Source: Bog-756 sp963710495
GTDB lineage: Bacteria; Actinomycetota; Acidimicrobiia; Acidimicrobiales; RAAP-2
Reading direction: 5' to 3'
Length of the DNA: 64,000 bases
NCBI GenBank assembly: GCA_963710495.1
Contig: CAVQAI010000011.1
Coordinates: forward strand, 496,001 to 560,000
Shown here: piece after piece, positions 11,298 through 19,501 of the stretch
How positions within the stretch are numbered: the first letter of the stretch is position 1
How the letters are laid out: the number at the start of each line of letters is the position of its first letter
The notes under the pieces: generated by a model
The model's input: only the letters and a program-made list of their open reading frames with translations
Databases searched by the model: none
What the model was told of the DNA's origin: nothing
Position numbers and translations under genes: made by a program

Positions 11298-12330
11298 CGC
11301 CTTGTCGGGCTCGGGCAATGCCAGGCCGATGGGCGTGGCGAGCACCGGCCGGACCTCTTCGGCCTGGGCTTCGGTCAGGTCCAGCTTCGAGGTGTTCGAG
11401 CCGGGCGAGCGGCGAGACGGTGAGCACCGGAGGCGACCTGGGCCTCGAGCATGGGAATGAGGCCATGAGCGCCGAGCCGCCCCCGGTGACCAGGACCCTC
11501 GACACCGGAGCCCCCGGAAGGGAGGCGAAGTACTGGATGAGTTCCGGATCTCGCCGACCAGGTCGACCATGGTGGACTCCGCGGCCCGCTCCGCCGATGG
11601 ACTGGGTGTTCTCCTCGCCGATGCGCCGCTTCATCCCCTCGGCATCGAGGCGGGAACGTCCAGGGCCGCCGGAGATGGCCGCCGTCGTGGCGTTGCCGCC
11701 CGAACCGATGGTGCGGACGAACTGCGGGCGGCCCTGTTGGTGGACCACGACGACGGTCAGGCCGGCCCCGACCGAGACGATGGCCTCGGGCTGGTCGGTC
11801 TCGTCGGGGCCGCCGATGGCCCTGACCAGCCGGACGAGATGAGGTCGACGCCTGACGACGGTCAGACCGGCCTTGTCGACCGCCTCGATGACGCCGTTGA
11901 CCAGGTCGGATGGGCCGCTGCTACCAGCACCCGCCGCATCTTGTCGCCTTCCGGCGACGTGTAGTCGGTCAGGATCTGCGACGACAGGATGGTCTGTCGG
12001 GCGGGAAGGGGATGACCTCCTCCGACTGGAAGCGGACCGCGCTGTCGACCTCGTTGTCGGGGACGAACGGCAGGTCGATCTCCCGGGTGATGGCCCGGAG
12101 CCCGGCGATGCCGACGATGACCGACGAGCTCGAGAAGTGCCCGTTGGCCCACAGCCGCTTGATCGCCTCGGTGACCGCCGCGCCGTCGCGGATCTCACCT
12201 TCGACCAGCGAGCCGGGGGCAGCCCCACCTGGCCGTAGGTGAGCAGCACCGGGCGCGAGGAGCTCACGTCGAGCTCGGCGGCGCGGACTGCGCTGGTGCC
12301 GATGTCGAGACCTACGACGAGCTGCGCCAT
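11295..12330 (-). CDS. pilM: Type IV pilus assembly protein PilM (actin-like, frameshifted)
   Basis: PilM is the cytoplasmic actin/FtsA-fold protein that binds the PilN N-terminus. From ATG 12330 it begins MAQLVVGLDIGTSAVRAAEL, the phosphate-1 loop of the fold, after GGAG at a suitable distance. Further blocks are ITREIDLPFVPDNEVDSAVR, FQSEEVIPFPPDR and a GGGSALMASF motif near the C-terminus. The last part reads VRPVLATPIGLALPEPDK. At least six indels shift the frame. The total of about 345 codons fits the family. It lies upstream of pilN-pilO in an apparent operon and 227 bp downstream of pilT. Confidence 0.83.
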
Positions 12331-12557
12331 GTTCTGCTCCTCGGACACCACCGCCTTGGTCTACATTGTTCACCCTGGTGCTCCGGTCCCCTCGGTGATC
12401 GTCATGAGGACGACCGTTGTCTCTCCGGTGCGATGCACCAGACCGTGAAGGGTCTATCGGATCGAAGGGGGCGACCTTGAGGCCTGTCTGGTAAGAACGG
12501 ACCGGGAGTCGCGGACGGGGCGGCGATCGGGGGGCGCTGCCTCAAGCCGCTCGGACT

Positions 12558-13772
12558 TCAGCGGCGATCGGGAACTCCGATGACCGGTCGCTCTTCCACG
12601 GTCCGGATCGACCGGTCGACTTTCGACGGATCGGTATCGACGGCTGTAAACCGCTCAGCCAAAGCTGGCCGCGGGAACTGCCCGGTCCGCAGGATGCCCT
12701 TGCGCTCGAGGAGGCACCTTGAGGTCGTGCGGGTTGGTGGCGTTGTTCATGGCCTCCGCCAGGTCGATCGTTCCCTGTCGGATGAGATTGACGAGGGACT
12801 GGTCGAAGGTCCGCATCCCGTAGAACTCGCCGTCGGCCACGATGCCCTCGATGTCCCCGGTGAGCAGCGGGTCGAGGACCGGCTGCCGGATCCGGCCGTT
12901 GACCACCATCACCTCGAGGGCCGGCACCCGGCCCTTCCCGTCCGCCGTCGGGATCAGCCGCTGGCAGATGATGCCCTTCAGCGACCCGGCGAGGCTCGAC
13001 CCGGATCTGGGACTGCTGGTGGGGCGGGAAGAAGTCGACGATGCGGTTGATCGTCTCGGTGGCGTTGATGGTGTGGAGGGTGGAGAGCACGAGGTGGCCG
13101 GTCTCTGCGGCCGTCAGAGCGGCCGACACGGTCTCCGGGTCGCGCATCTCGCCGACCAGGATGACGTCGGGGTCCTGGCGCAGGACGACCCGCATGGCCG
13201 AGGAGAAGATCGGTGTCGAACCCGACCTCCCGCTGGTCGATGGCGGCCAGGTCGTCGCGGTGGAGGTACTCCACCGGGTCCTCGATGGTGACGACGTGAC
13301 ACGAGCGGGTGTGGTTGATGTGGTCGACCATGGCGGCCAGCGTGGTCGTCTTGCCCGATCCGGTCGGGCCGGTCACGAGCACCAGCCCGCGCATCTCGTC
13401 GGCCAGCGGTCGACCGCTTCGGGGAGCCCGAGCTCGGCGACGGTGGACGGCATTGGGCTCCGGACCCGGCGCATGGCCAGCGCCACCGACGAGCGCTGGT
13501 AGTAGGCGTTGACCCGGAACCGGCCGGTGCCGGCCAGGCTGTAGGCGAAGTCGACCTCGTGGTGCTCGCGGAAGTCTCGAGGAGCGCCGAGGGGACATGA
13601 TCGACTCGGCGATCTGCCATGGTCTCGTCGGCGGTGAACTGGCGGCTCGTCGTCCACGTGTCCGGAGCGCGCCGCGACGCCATCCCGGCGGCGCCCCGGC
13701 CTTGATGTGAAGGTCCGAGCCGTCCAGCTCGGCCAGGAGTCGCAGCAATCGGTCGAGATCGCCCTGGTCCAC
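12558..13772 (-). CDS. pilT: Twitching-motility retraction ATPase PilT (frameshifted)
   Basis: PilT powers pilus retraction as a hexameric secretion ATPase. GTG 13772 opens with DQGDLDRLLRLLAELDGSDL, followed by HIKAGAPP. The Walker A motif VTGPTGSGKTTTLAAMVDHI lies near 13330-13380. The Asp box is VVTIEDPVEYLHRDDLAAID, the Walker B region RQDPDVILVGEMRDPETVS, and the His box GHLVLSTLHTINATETINR. The C-terminal arm has FDQSLVNLIRQGTIDLAEAM and ends at 12558 in the frame reading LLERKGILRTGQF. An earlier TGA at 12655 belongs to another frame. Length is about 404 codons. It probably heads the pilT-pilM-pilN-pilO transcription unit. Confidence 0.87.
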
Positions 13773-14033
13773 AGCGAGCCATTGTACGGGCCGGGTCGCG
13801 CATTGGCGAGGTTTATTTCGAATCGGCTGCTCTCAGGCACGATCGCCGGTCACGACAGCGGCGCCCGGAGGCGGCCTGAGACGATGGCTAGGTCGTGGCC
13901 GATTCCTTGGCCCCGGACGACGACCCGGTCCCCGATGACGACCCGTTCCCCGATGACGGCCGGCGGGAGAGGGCGTCGATGCCGGCTCACGCTTCGGTGG
14001 CGTGTCCTGGCCGGCGTGGCGGGAGCCGAAGTG

Positions 14034-14303
14034 TCACCGGCGCCCGAGCCGCCCTCCCCAGCCGTCGGACCCGGTACCGTCCGATGTGGTGCCGCTGGCT
14101 CCGTCGCCGGCCTTGGCCGCAGGTGCCGTCCGGCTGTCGGTCTTGTAGAAGCCGCTCCCCTTGAAGACGATCCCCACGCTGCCGAAGACCTTCCGCACCG
14201 GGGAGCCGCAGGTGGGGCAGGCCTCGAGTGGATCGTCGTGGAACGACTGCACGACGTCGAAGTTCCGGTCGCAGCTGTCGCAGTGGTACTCGTAGGTCGG
14301 CAA
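14034..14303 (-). CDS. FmdB-family zinc ribbon protein
   Basis: An intact 89-residue protein with the FmdB/CxxC regulatory-protein zinc ribbon: MPTYEYHCDSCDRNFDVVQS, then CPTCGSPVRKVFG. Four cysteines form two CxxC knuckles that would bind one zinc. The segment GIVFKGSGFYKTDSR is the usual continuation. The C-terminal third is low-complexity Gly/Ser/Thr/Asp and ends in Arg-rich GGRLGRR. The family role is unclear; homologues are small and widespread. It is divergent from moaC. Confidence 0.88.
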   Translation of the reverse strand: MPTYEYHCDSCDRNFDVVQSFHDDPLEACPTCGSPVRKVFGSVGIVFKGSGFYKTDSRTAPAAKAGDGASGTTSDGTGSDGWGGRLGRR

Positions 14304-14421
14304 GTGGGCGAATCCTCTCGGCTCCGTCGCTGGCTGTTAGCAGTCTACCCGAGAGAGTGCCAATAGCCTCCGGAACCCCTGGTCTCCCGTAGACTGTGGG
14401 CCGTGATCCTCCGGCCGGCCC

Positions 14422-14908
14422 ATGACTGACCGCGGCCTCAGCCACCTGGACCCGTTTGGCGGTACCCGGATGGTCGACGTCTCGCCCAAGGAGGCGACCC
14501 ATCGCCGGGCCCTGGCCCGCTGCCGGGTGACCATGCTGCCCGAGACGACGGCCAAGGTGGCCAACAACGCCATTACCAAGGGTGATGTGCTGGCCGCGGC
14601 CCGGGTGGCCGGTATCCAGGCGGCCAAGAGGACAGCCGAGCTGATCCCGATGTGCCATCCGCTGCTCGTGGGTGCCGTACACGTGGATTTCACCATCGGC
14701 GACGACTTCGTGGAGGTCGAGTCCAAGGTGGAGGCAGTCGATCGCACCGGGCGTGGAAATGGAGGCCATGACCGCCTGCGCCGTGGCCGCGCTCACCGTC
14801 TATGACATGTGCAAGACCACCGATCGGACGATGAGCATCGGCCAACTGATGCTGTGGGAGAAGACCGGGGGGAGCTCCGGCGTCTGGAAGCGGCCGGCGG
14901 TTCTCTAG
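14422..14908 (+). CDS. moaC: Cyclic pyranopterin monophosphate synthase (one frameshift)
   Basis: MoaC converts the MoaA product to cyclic pyranopterin monophosphate in molybdenum-cofactor synthesis. The N-terminal half reads DPFGGTRMVDVSPKEATHRR and LAAARVAGIQAAKRTAELIP, with the MCHPLLV motif. After a single extra base near 14751 the frame changes and continues GVEMEAMTACAVAALTVYDM, CKTTDRTMSIGQLMLWEKTGG to the stop at 14908. With the break repaired the protein is about 162 residues, the normal MoaC length, and the conserved His and Lys/Asp positions are kept. No other moa gene is nearby. Confidence 0.92.
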
Positions 14909-15276
14909 CGGTCCTCGGCCCGCGACCGGCGGAGGGTGAACTGCTTTTGCCAGAACGCCTTCTTGGACTTGGTACTGGCGAAGAAGTCAGAGCCGGAAGG
15001 CCTCCCACTCGGGTAGCTGCCGGCCGACTCGGACGCATGGGCCGTGCCCGGGCCGGCACCGACCGCCGGAGTCGTAGCTGCTACCCCGGTGTCGCCCGCC
15101 GGACGGGCGGCCAGGATGTCGTTGACCATGGCCGCCGACGCGGCGAAGTCGTTGCGCGGGGGGCCGTCCGGGACCGTCTGGGGGGGAGTATCAACTTCTG
15201 ACAAGGGTCCGGATTCGATCGCAACCATGCGACGGTCCGCGGACTTCATTCGGGTTGAGACTGGGTTCGTGTTCAT
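14905..15276 (-). CDS. Hypothetical protein
   Basis: A possible 123-residue protein beginning at ATG 15276 (MNTNPVSTRMKSADRR). It has a Pro/Ala/Thr/Gly-rich middle and ends with a basic tail, KSKKAFWQKQFTLRRSRAED. The stop overlaps the moaC end by 4 bp on the opposite strand. No domain, signal peptide or membrane segment was recognised. It may be real because it fills the space between moaC and the next gene with plausible codon use, but an upstream start in the same frame also exists. Function unknown. Confidence 0.4.
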   Translation of the reverse strand: MNTNPVSTRMKSADRRMVAIESGPLSEVDTPPQTVPDGPPRNDFAASAAMVNDILAARPAGDTGVAATTPAVGAGPGTAHASESAGSYPSGRPSGSDFFASTKSKKAFWQKQFTLRRSRAEDR

Positions 15277-15510
15277 GACGTTTGCGATGAACCTCTCCGC
15301 TGTTCCGAGCGACCTCCCGTCGGATGCCGTTCCGTGGTGAAGCGGCTCCGGACTTGCCAGGAATTGGTCATCGTGCTCAGGTCGTAAATCCGGTAATCGA
15401 CCGGATCGGTCCGATTCTTGAACCCGAGGGTGCAATTCCTGCACGATCCCGCCCTAGCGATACCGCCTTTGGCGGGCGATCCAGGACGGGATCAGACGCG
15501 GCACACCCAT

Positions 15511-15590
15511 CCGATCAGCCTCGAACGGCCCCGATCAATCTCGAACGGCCCTGGTCAGCCTCGAACGGCCCTGATCAACCTCGAACGGCG
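15511..15590. repeat. Tandem 20-bp direct repeat, almost four copies
   Basis: A 20-bp unit starting TCGAACGGCC and ending with YTGRTCARYC-type sequence is repeated at 15521, 15541 and 15561. There are partial copies before and after. The array sits in the 298-bp space 15277-15574 and runs into the 3' end of the small gene that stops at 15575. Nothing else was recognised in that space. The role is unknown. Confidence 0.85.
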
Positions 15591-15919
15591 GAGCGGAGGT
15601 CCCTCAACGACAACTCAGATGTGGCCTCGCCCCCGCATTGCGAGCAATGCTCGACGTGGCGCCAACTTCGAAGGAGGCGGGTCCCTTCCGGGTTAAGGAG
15701 CACCACGAAGGACTCGGATAAGGGATCGACTTCGACGCCGTAGCACGCCTGCCATTCGGTGGAGGCCGGTGCCGCATGGTGGTTGGATCCCTTCACCACC
15801 CTACGGAAGCGGGAGTTCTCCATATCGATGATCCAGGTGCTATGGCAGGACTCGATGATGATCTCTTCCACGGGCCCCAGTATCCCACGAATTGATGAGG
15901 CGGAAACCTTTTCCCCCAT
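15575..15919 (-). CDS. Conserved-looking small protein with CxxC
   Basis: A 114-residue protein. The core EEIIIESCHSTWIIDMENSR, then WQACYGVEVDPLSESFVVLL and EGTRLLRSWRHVEHCSQCGG, has the density of hydrophobic and polar residues of a folded domain. A CSQC pair and an upstream Cys-His might bind metal. It carries no signal peptide. The start may be ATG 15919 or a later GTG just before the EEIII segment. Codon use is less GC-extreme than in its neighbours. The stop lies inside the 20-bp repeat array. Function unknown. Confidence 0.6.
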   Translation of the reverse strand: MGEKVSASSIRGILGPVEEIIIESCHSTWIIDMENSRFRRVVKGSNHHAAPASTEWQACYGVEVDPLSESFVVLLNPEGTRLLRSWRHVEHCSQCGGEATSELSLRDLRSAVRG

Positions 15920-16058
15920 GTCGGTTGGGTGACATTTCTTCCCTGGCCCTGGTCGGGCGGTCTATCCTGCCCTGGCCTGGCCGCCACCGGGGCCTTACTT
16001 CCCTTTCCGTCGTTCAGATGGACTCAAGGCCGCCCCTATCGCAGTAGAGACAACCTAA
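15920..16058. other. Short AT-richer intergenic region
   Basis: This gap lies between the histidine-kinase stop and the small CxxC protein, both on the minus strand. It contains the AT-richest bases of this part of the window, around 16045-16070. A minus-strand TTGATT followed by ATAGGG about 17 bases later could be a promoter for the small gene. The match to consensus is weak and no terminator hairpin was found. Confidence 0.3.
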
Positions 16059-17695
16059 TCAAACGATATTCGTTGCCGGTATCCGGACGTCGACGGTGGT
16101 TCCGGCACCGGGAGCCGAGTGGACCATGAAGCGGGCGCCGATCAGGTGGGCCCGCTCGACCATGCCCGGCAGGCCGAAGGATCCGGACGCCTCCCGCGAC
16201 CGACCGTCGGAGACGTCGAACCCCGCGCCGTCATCCTTGATCAGCAGTCGGATCGTCCCGGACTCGAAGTCCAGGCCCACCGCTACACGGCGCGCTGCGG
16301 CATGGCGCTCGACGTTGGAGAGGGCTTCCTGGGCGATCCGGAAGAGGGCCAACTCCGCTGCCGGAGTCAGCCGTTGCTCCGTCCCGGTGACCCCGAACGA
16401 GGTCTCGAACCCCTGGCGAGCGCCGGCCTCGACGACCAGCTGGTTGATGGAGGCCACCAGCCCGAGGTCGTCGAGGATGGAGGGCCGCAGTCCTTGGGCG
16501 ATGGACCGCAGCTCTTTGACGGCACTTTCCACCAGGGTGCGCAGTTCCGCCACCGGTCGAGGACCGCCGCTGGTCGTCAGGGGGAAGGGACCCGAGGAGG
16601 TCGATCTGGCGGCAGAGGTGGATGAGGGATTGGACGGGACCGTCGTGCAGCTCCTGGGCGATGTGGCGGCGTTCTTCCTCCTGCCCGAGGACGACCCGTG
16701 CCGCATACGCTTCCATCAGGTCGTGGCGACGGGTCTCGGTGGTCACATCCTCGAAGACCACCTGCATCCGCCGGTCGTCCGCCGACCTCCCCATCGTGGT
16801 CACTGCCGGCCGGTAGAGCACCATCTGTCCGTCGACTTCGAAGGGAACCGGCTCGACCCGGTCCGAAACTGACGGGTCGGTGCCGTCATCGTCAGCTGCC
16901 GGACCGGCGATCAAGCGGGTCAGCACCTCCGCCGCGGCACCGGCGCCGATCATGTCCACCAGACGAACCGGGCTGGGCCCGGCCGACCCGTCGCCCGAAG
17001 GCGCGCTGCGCCGCAGCGTTGGACTCGACGACGTAGCCGTCGGCGTCCACGAAGAGGATGGGCGACTGGTTGGAGTCGAAGAGCTCGCGGTAGAGCGCCT
17101 CGGCACTCAGATGGGCCTCCCGGGCGGACTCCGCCATGCGCCGGGCCGCCCGCTCGGCAGAGACCCCCTGCCCGATGAGGAATGCCAGCGCATTCAAGAG
17201 CACCACCTGCAGGAGCTCTGCCCATGCCGCCACGAATTCGTGCCCATCCACATAGCCGATGAATCGCGGCACGGCGAGCACCGATACCCATGCCGCGGTG
17301 AACACCGCACCGCGCAGGCCGTAATGGAGGGCGGCGTAGACGACCGGGACGAGGAAGAGGGACAGGGTCGAGAACTCGACGGCCACCGAGGTCGTGTCGA
17401 GGTGGAACGAGACGACGGCGGCCAGCCTGACCAGGTAGAGCGCCAGCACGACGAATTGGAGCACCCAAAAGGCGGAGCTCGACCACGGCCGGTCGTTGGT
17501 AGGGGTGGGGCCCGATTCGGGTTCGGGCGGGGCGGGGGTCGCCTCCGGGACGGTCAGGTCGGGAACCGGGATGGGCTGCACCTCTTGGCCGATGGGCTGG
17601 CTACCTTCGGCGGGCTGTTCGGTGCGACCCGCCGCCACCCCACCCGCCGCCGCCCGACCGGCGGCCACCCGACCGGCGGCCACCCTGGTTCTCAC
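16059..17695 (-). CDS. NarL-type sensor histidine kinase (two frameshifts)
   Basis: A membrane sensor kinase that would phosphorylate the response regulator immediately upstream. The start GTG 17695 overlaps the regulator stop (GTGA). Residues ~1-70 are an Ala/Gly/Pro-rich cytoplasmic lead. Several membrane helices follow at ~74-180 (VVLALYLVRLAAVVSFHL and others). A PAS-like domain has ELFDSNQSPILFVDADGYVV. The HisKA_3 dimer helix has EEERRHIAQELHDGPVQSL, with the phospho-acceptor His in AQELHDG. The ATPase domain has ALSNVERHAAARRVAVGL and DDGAGFDVSDG. Frame breaks near 17000 and 16570 divide it into three parts. The signal sensed is unknown. Confidence 0.85.
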
Positions 17696-18423
17696 GACGG
17701 GCCTGCGTCGTCGTGGGACGACCGGGAGAACAAGCTGTTGGCCAGGGCGTAGTGCACGAGCTCGGTCCGCGAGGTCGCTCCGATCTTCTCGAACACATGG
17801 TTGAGGTGGCCTTCGACGGTGCGGGGGCTGATACCCAGCCTCTGGGCGATGGCCTTGTTGGACATGCCGCGGGACACCAGGCGCACCACCTCCTGCTCCC
17901 GGGCCGTCAGCGGATGTGTCGAATCGTCAGGCGACCAAGCGGCGTCCTTCTCCCCGCGGCCCGACGGACCGGCGGTGGCCACCGTCGGGGTTTCGCAGGC
18001 GGCGCGGATGGAGCGAATCAGCTCCTCACCGGGTGCCGTCTTCAGCAGGTACCCGGCTACGCCGACGGCCAGGGCTGCCCTGACATAGGTCTGGTCGTCG
18101 TAGGCGCTGAGGATCAGGACGGCGGTGTCGGGATGCTCGCCCAGGATGCGGCGGGCCAGATCGATGCCGTTGACGTCGGGCAGTCGTATGTCGACCAAGA
18201 CGACATCTGGTTGCAGGCTACCGATCACCTCCAGGGCCGATTCCCCGTCGGCTGCCTCGCCCACCACGGTGAACCCGGTGGCCTCGTCGAGGATGCGTCG
18301 GGTACCGGTCCGCAGGAGCTCGTGGTCGTCGACGACCACCACCCGGCGGGAGGTATCGCCTCCGTCGGTGGCATCTGGTGCTGGCCGAGGACCGTGTTGG
18401 CCCCTCGGCTCGGCGATGCTCAT
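17692..18423 (-). CDS. LuxR/NarL-family response regulator
   Basis: An intact 243-residue two-component regulator. The receiver domain covers ~26-145: acidic pocket VVVVDDHELLRTG, phospho-acceptor Asp at about residue 78 in VVLVDIRLPD, and conserved Lys in YLLKTAP. The DNA-binding LuxR helix-turn-helix covers ~172-230: LTAREQEVVRLVSRGMSNKA, IAQRLGISPRTVEGHLNHVF. It is the first gene of a pair with the downstream kinase. It is divergent in function but collinear with the prepilin-peptidase homologue 18 bp upstream on the same strand. That suggests, but does not prove, a link to pilus control. Confidence 0.92.
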   Translation of the reverse strand: MSIAEPRGQHGPRPAPDATDGGDTSRRVVVVDDHELLRTGTRRILDEATGFTVVGEAADGESALEVIGSLQPDVVLVDIRLPDVNGIDLARRILGEHPDTAVLILSAYDDQTYVRAALAVGVAGYLLKTAPGEELIRSIRAACETPTVATAGPSGRGEKDAAWSPDDSTHPLTAREQEVVRLVSRGMSNKAIAQRLGISPRTVEGHLNHVFEKIGATSRTELVHYALANSLFSRSSHDDAGPS

Positions 18424-18441
18424 AGTCCAATCGTAGGGTCG

Positions 18442-19248
18442 TCATATGCCCGCGATGAAGGACACCACCATGCCGAGCACGAGGGCGGAGATCAACGGCG
18501 TGTCGAAGACCGGGTATCCGGGTCGCCGCGGAACCGGCCCACGTCGTCGCCCGCCCGCCGCCCACCGTGCTCCCTCCAGGCAGAGCAGGTAGGCCGCGAA
18601 CCATGCGGCAATGCCGATGACGGCCGCGACCCACCCGAGCCCTCCGCACCAACATCCGGCGACCAGGAGGGCGCTGCGGCCGTAACCGAGCGGGTCCGAG
18701 CACTCCGGATCTCGAGCCCGGAGGAAGGACACAGCGGCAAAGGTGACAAAGGCGCCGATGGCCGCTCCGACGGCGATGTGCCAGGGCCCGTGCCATCCCG
18801 CGGCGACCAGGAGGACGACCAACGCCACCCCCGTGCCGATGGCCGCCAGCGACAGCGGGGCCCGCCTCCGACCGAACTCGATGAGGCTGATCGCCAGCAT
18901 GGTGGCGAAGAGGGCGCAATAGGCGGCCGACACGAGACTCCCGCGCCAGCCCCAGGTGACCAGGGCGAAGCCGGCGCCGGTCCCCAGCTCCACCAGCGGA
19001 TACCGGACGGAGATCGGTTCCCGGCAGGTGCGACAGCGTCCACCGAGGGCGACCCACGACGCCACCGGCACGTTCTCCCACCAGCGGAGCTGGGCGTGGC
19101 AGGCCGGGCAGAACGAGCGCGGCCCGGCGACGGAGAGGCGGCGGGGGACCCGGTAGACGACGACATTGAGGAAGGACCCGACGAGGAGACCGACGATGCC
19201 CGCCAGCAGCACCGTTGCCAGGAGATGCGGGGCTTCGCTGGATGTCAT
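18442..19248 (-). CDS. Prepilin peptidase (A24/PilD) homologue lacking catalytic aspartates
   Basis: A polytopic membrane protein of 268 residues from ATG 19248. It has the PilD N-terminal domain: GSFLNVVVYRVPRRLSVAGP, then the CPAC (C47, C50) and CRTC (C72, C75) zinc pairs and the VRYPLVELGTGAGF segment. In the A24 peptidase part the first catalytic Asp is replaced by Glu124 (AISLIEFGRRRAPLSL). The GxGD motif reads LGYGRSALLVAG, with Arg191 for Asp. Family membership is clear but peptidase activity is doubtful; N-methylation or a structural role is possible. It is divergent from pilB. Confidence 0.85.
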   Translation of the reverse strand: MTSSEAPHLLATVLLAGIVGLLVGSFLNVVVYRVPRRLSVAGPRSFCPACHAQLRWWENVPVASWVALGGRCRTCREPISVRYPLVELGTGAGFALVTWGWRGSLVSAAYCALFATMLAISLIEFGRRRAPLSLAAIGTGVALVVLLVAAGWHGPWHIAVGAAIGAFVTFAAVSFLRARDPECSDPLGYGRSALLVAGCWCGGLGWVAAVIGIAAWFAAYLLCLEGARWAAGGRRRGPVPRRPGYPVFDTPLISALVLGMVVSFIAGI

Positions 19249-19501
19249 GACACCTATCCGAGGCTGATCGAGTGACAGGACCTGGCGTGAACTGGGCGTC
19301 CGGGCCACGTCCTGGCCGGTCCCCCGGGTGGGTGACAGGGTGTTGGCGAACCGGTGGGGTGAGAGCCCAGTCAAGCAGATCGTCCCGCCGGGACCTGGCA
19401 CATTCGCCGTTTGGGGCTGGCCAGGCCCAGCGGGTCCCTCGCCCATCCCGACCAGGCCCAGAGCCGCAGATTGGGGTTCAATCCGGAGCGCCTGTCTGCC
19501 G
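19249..19501. promoter_or_regulatory. Divergent region between pilD homologue and pilB
   Basis: About 250 bp separate the two divergent starts. It contains several small GC-rich inverted repeats, for example GTCCC-GCC-GGGAC around 19379-19392. Transcription start signals for both pilus genes must lie here or within the neighbouring genes, but no confident -10/-35 pair or known riboswitch was recognised. The reading frame of pilB stays open upstream to 19328, so a longer PilB N-terminus is possible. Confidence 0.35.

Noticed and set aside
12655..12657. A stop at 12655 as the real end of pilT
   Set aside because: The other frame continues with LLERKGIL-type sequence expected for the PilT C-terminus, so the stop arises from an indel just upstream.
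19475..19484. GGTTCAATCC resembling a tRNA T-loop in front of pilB
   Set aside because: No flanking acceptor stem, anticodon arm or D-arm could be built around it.
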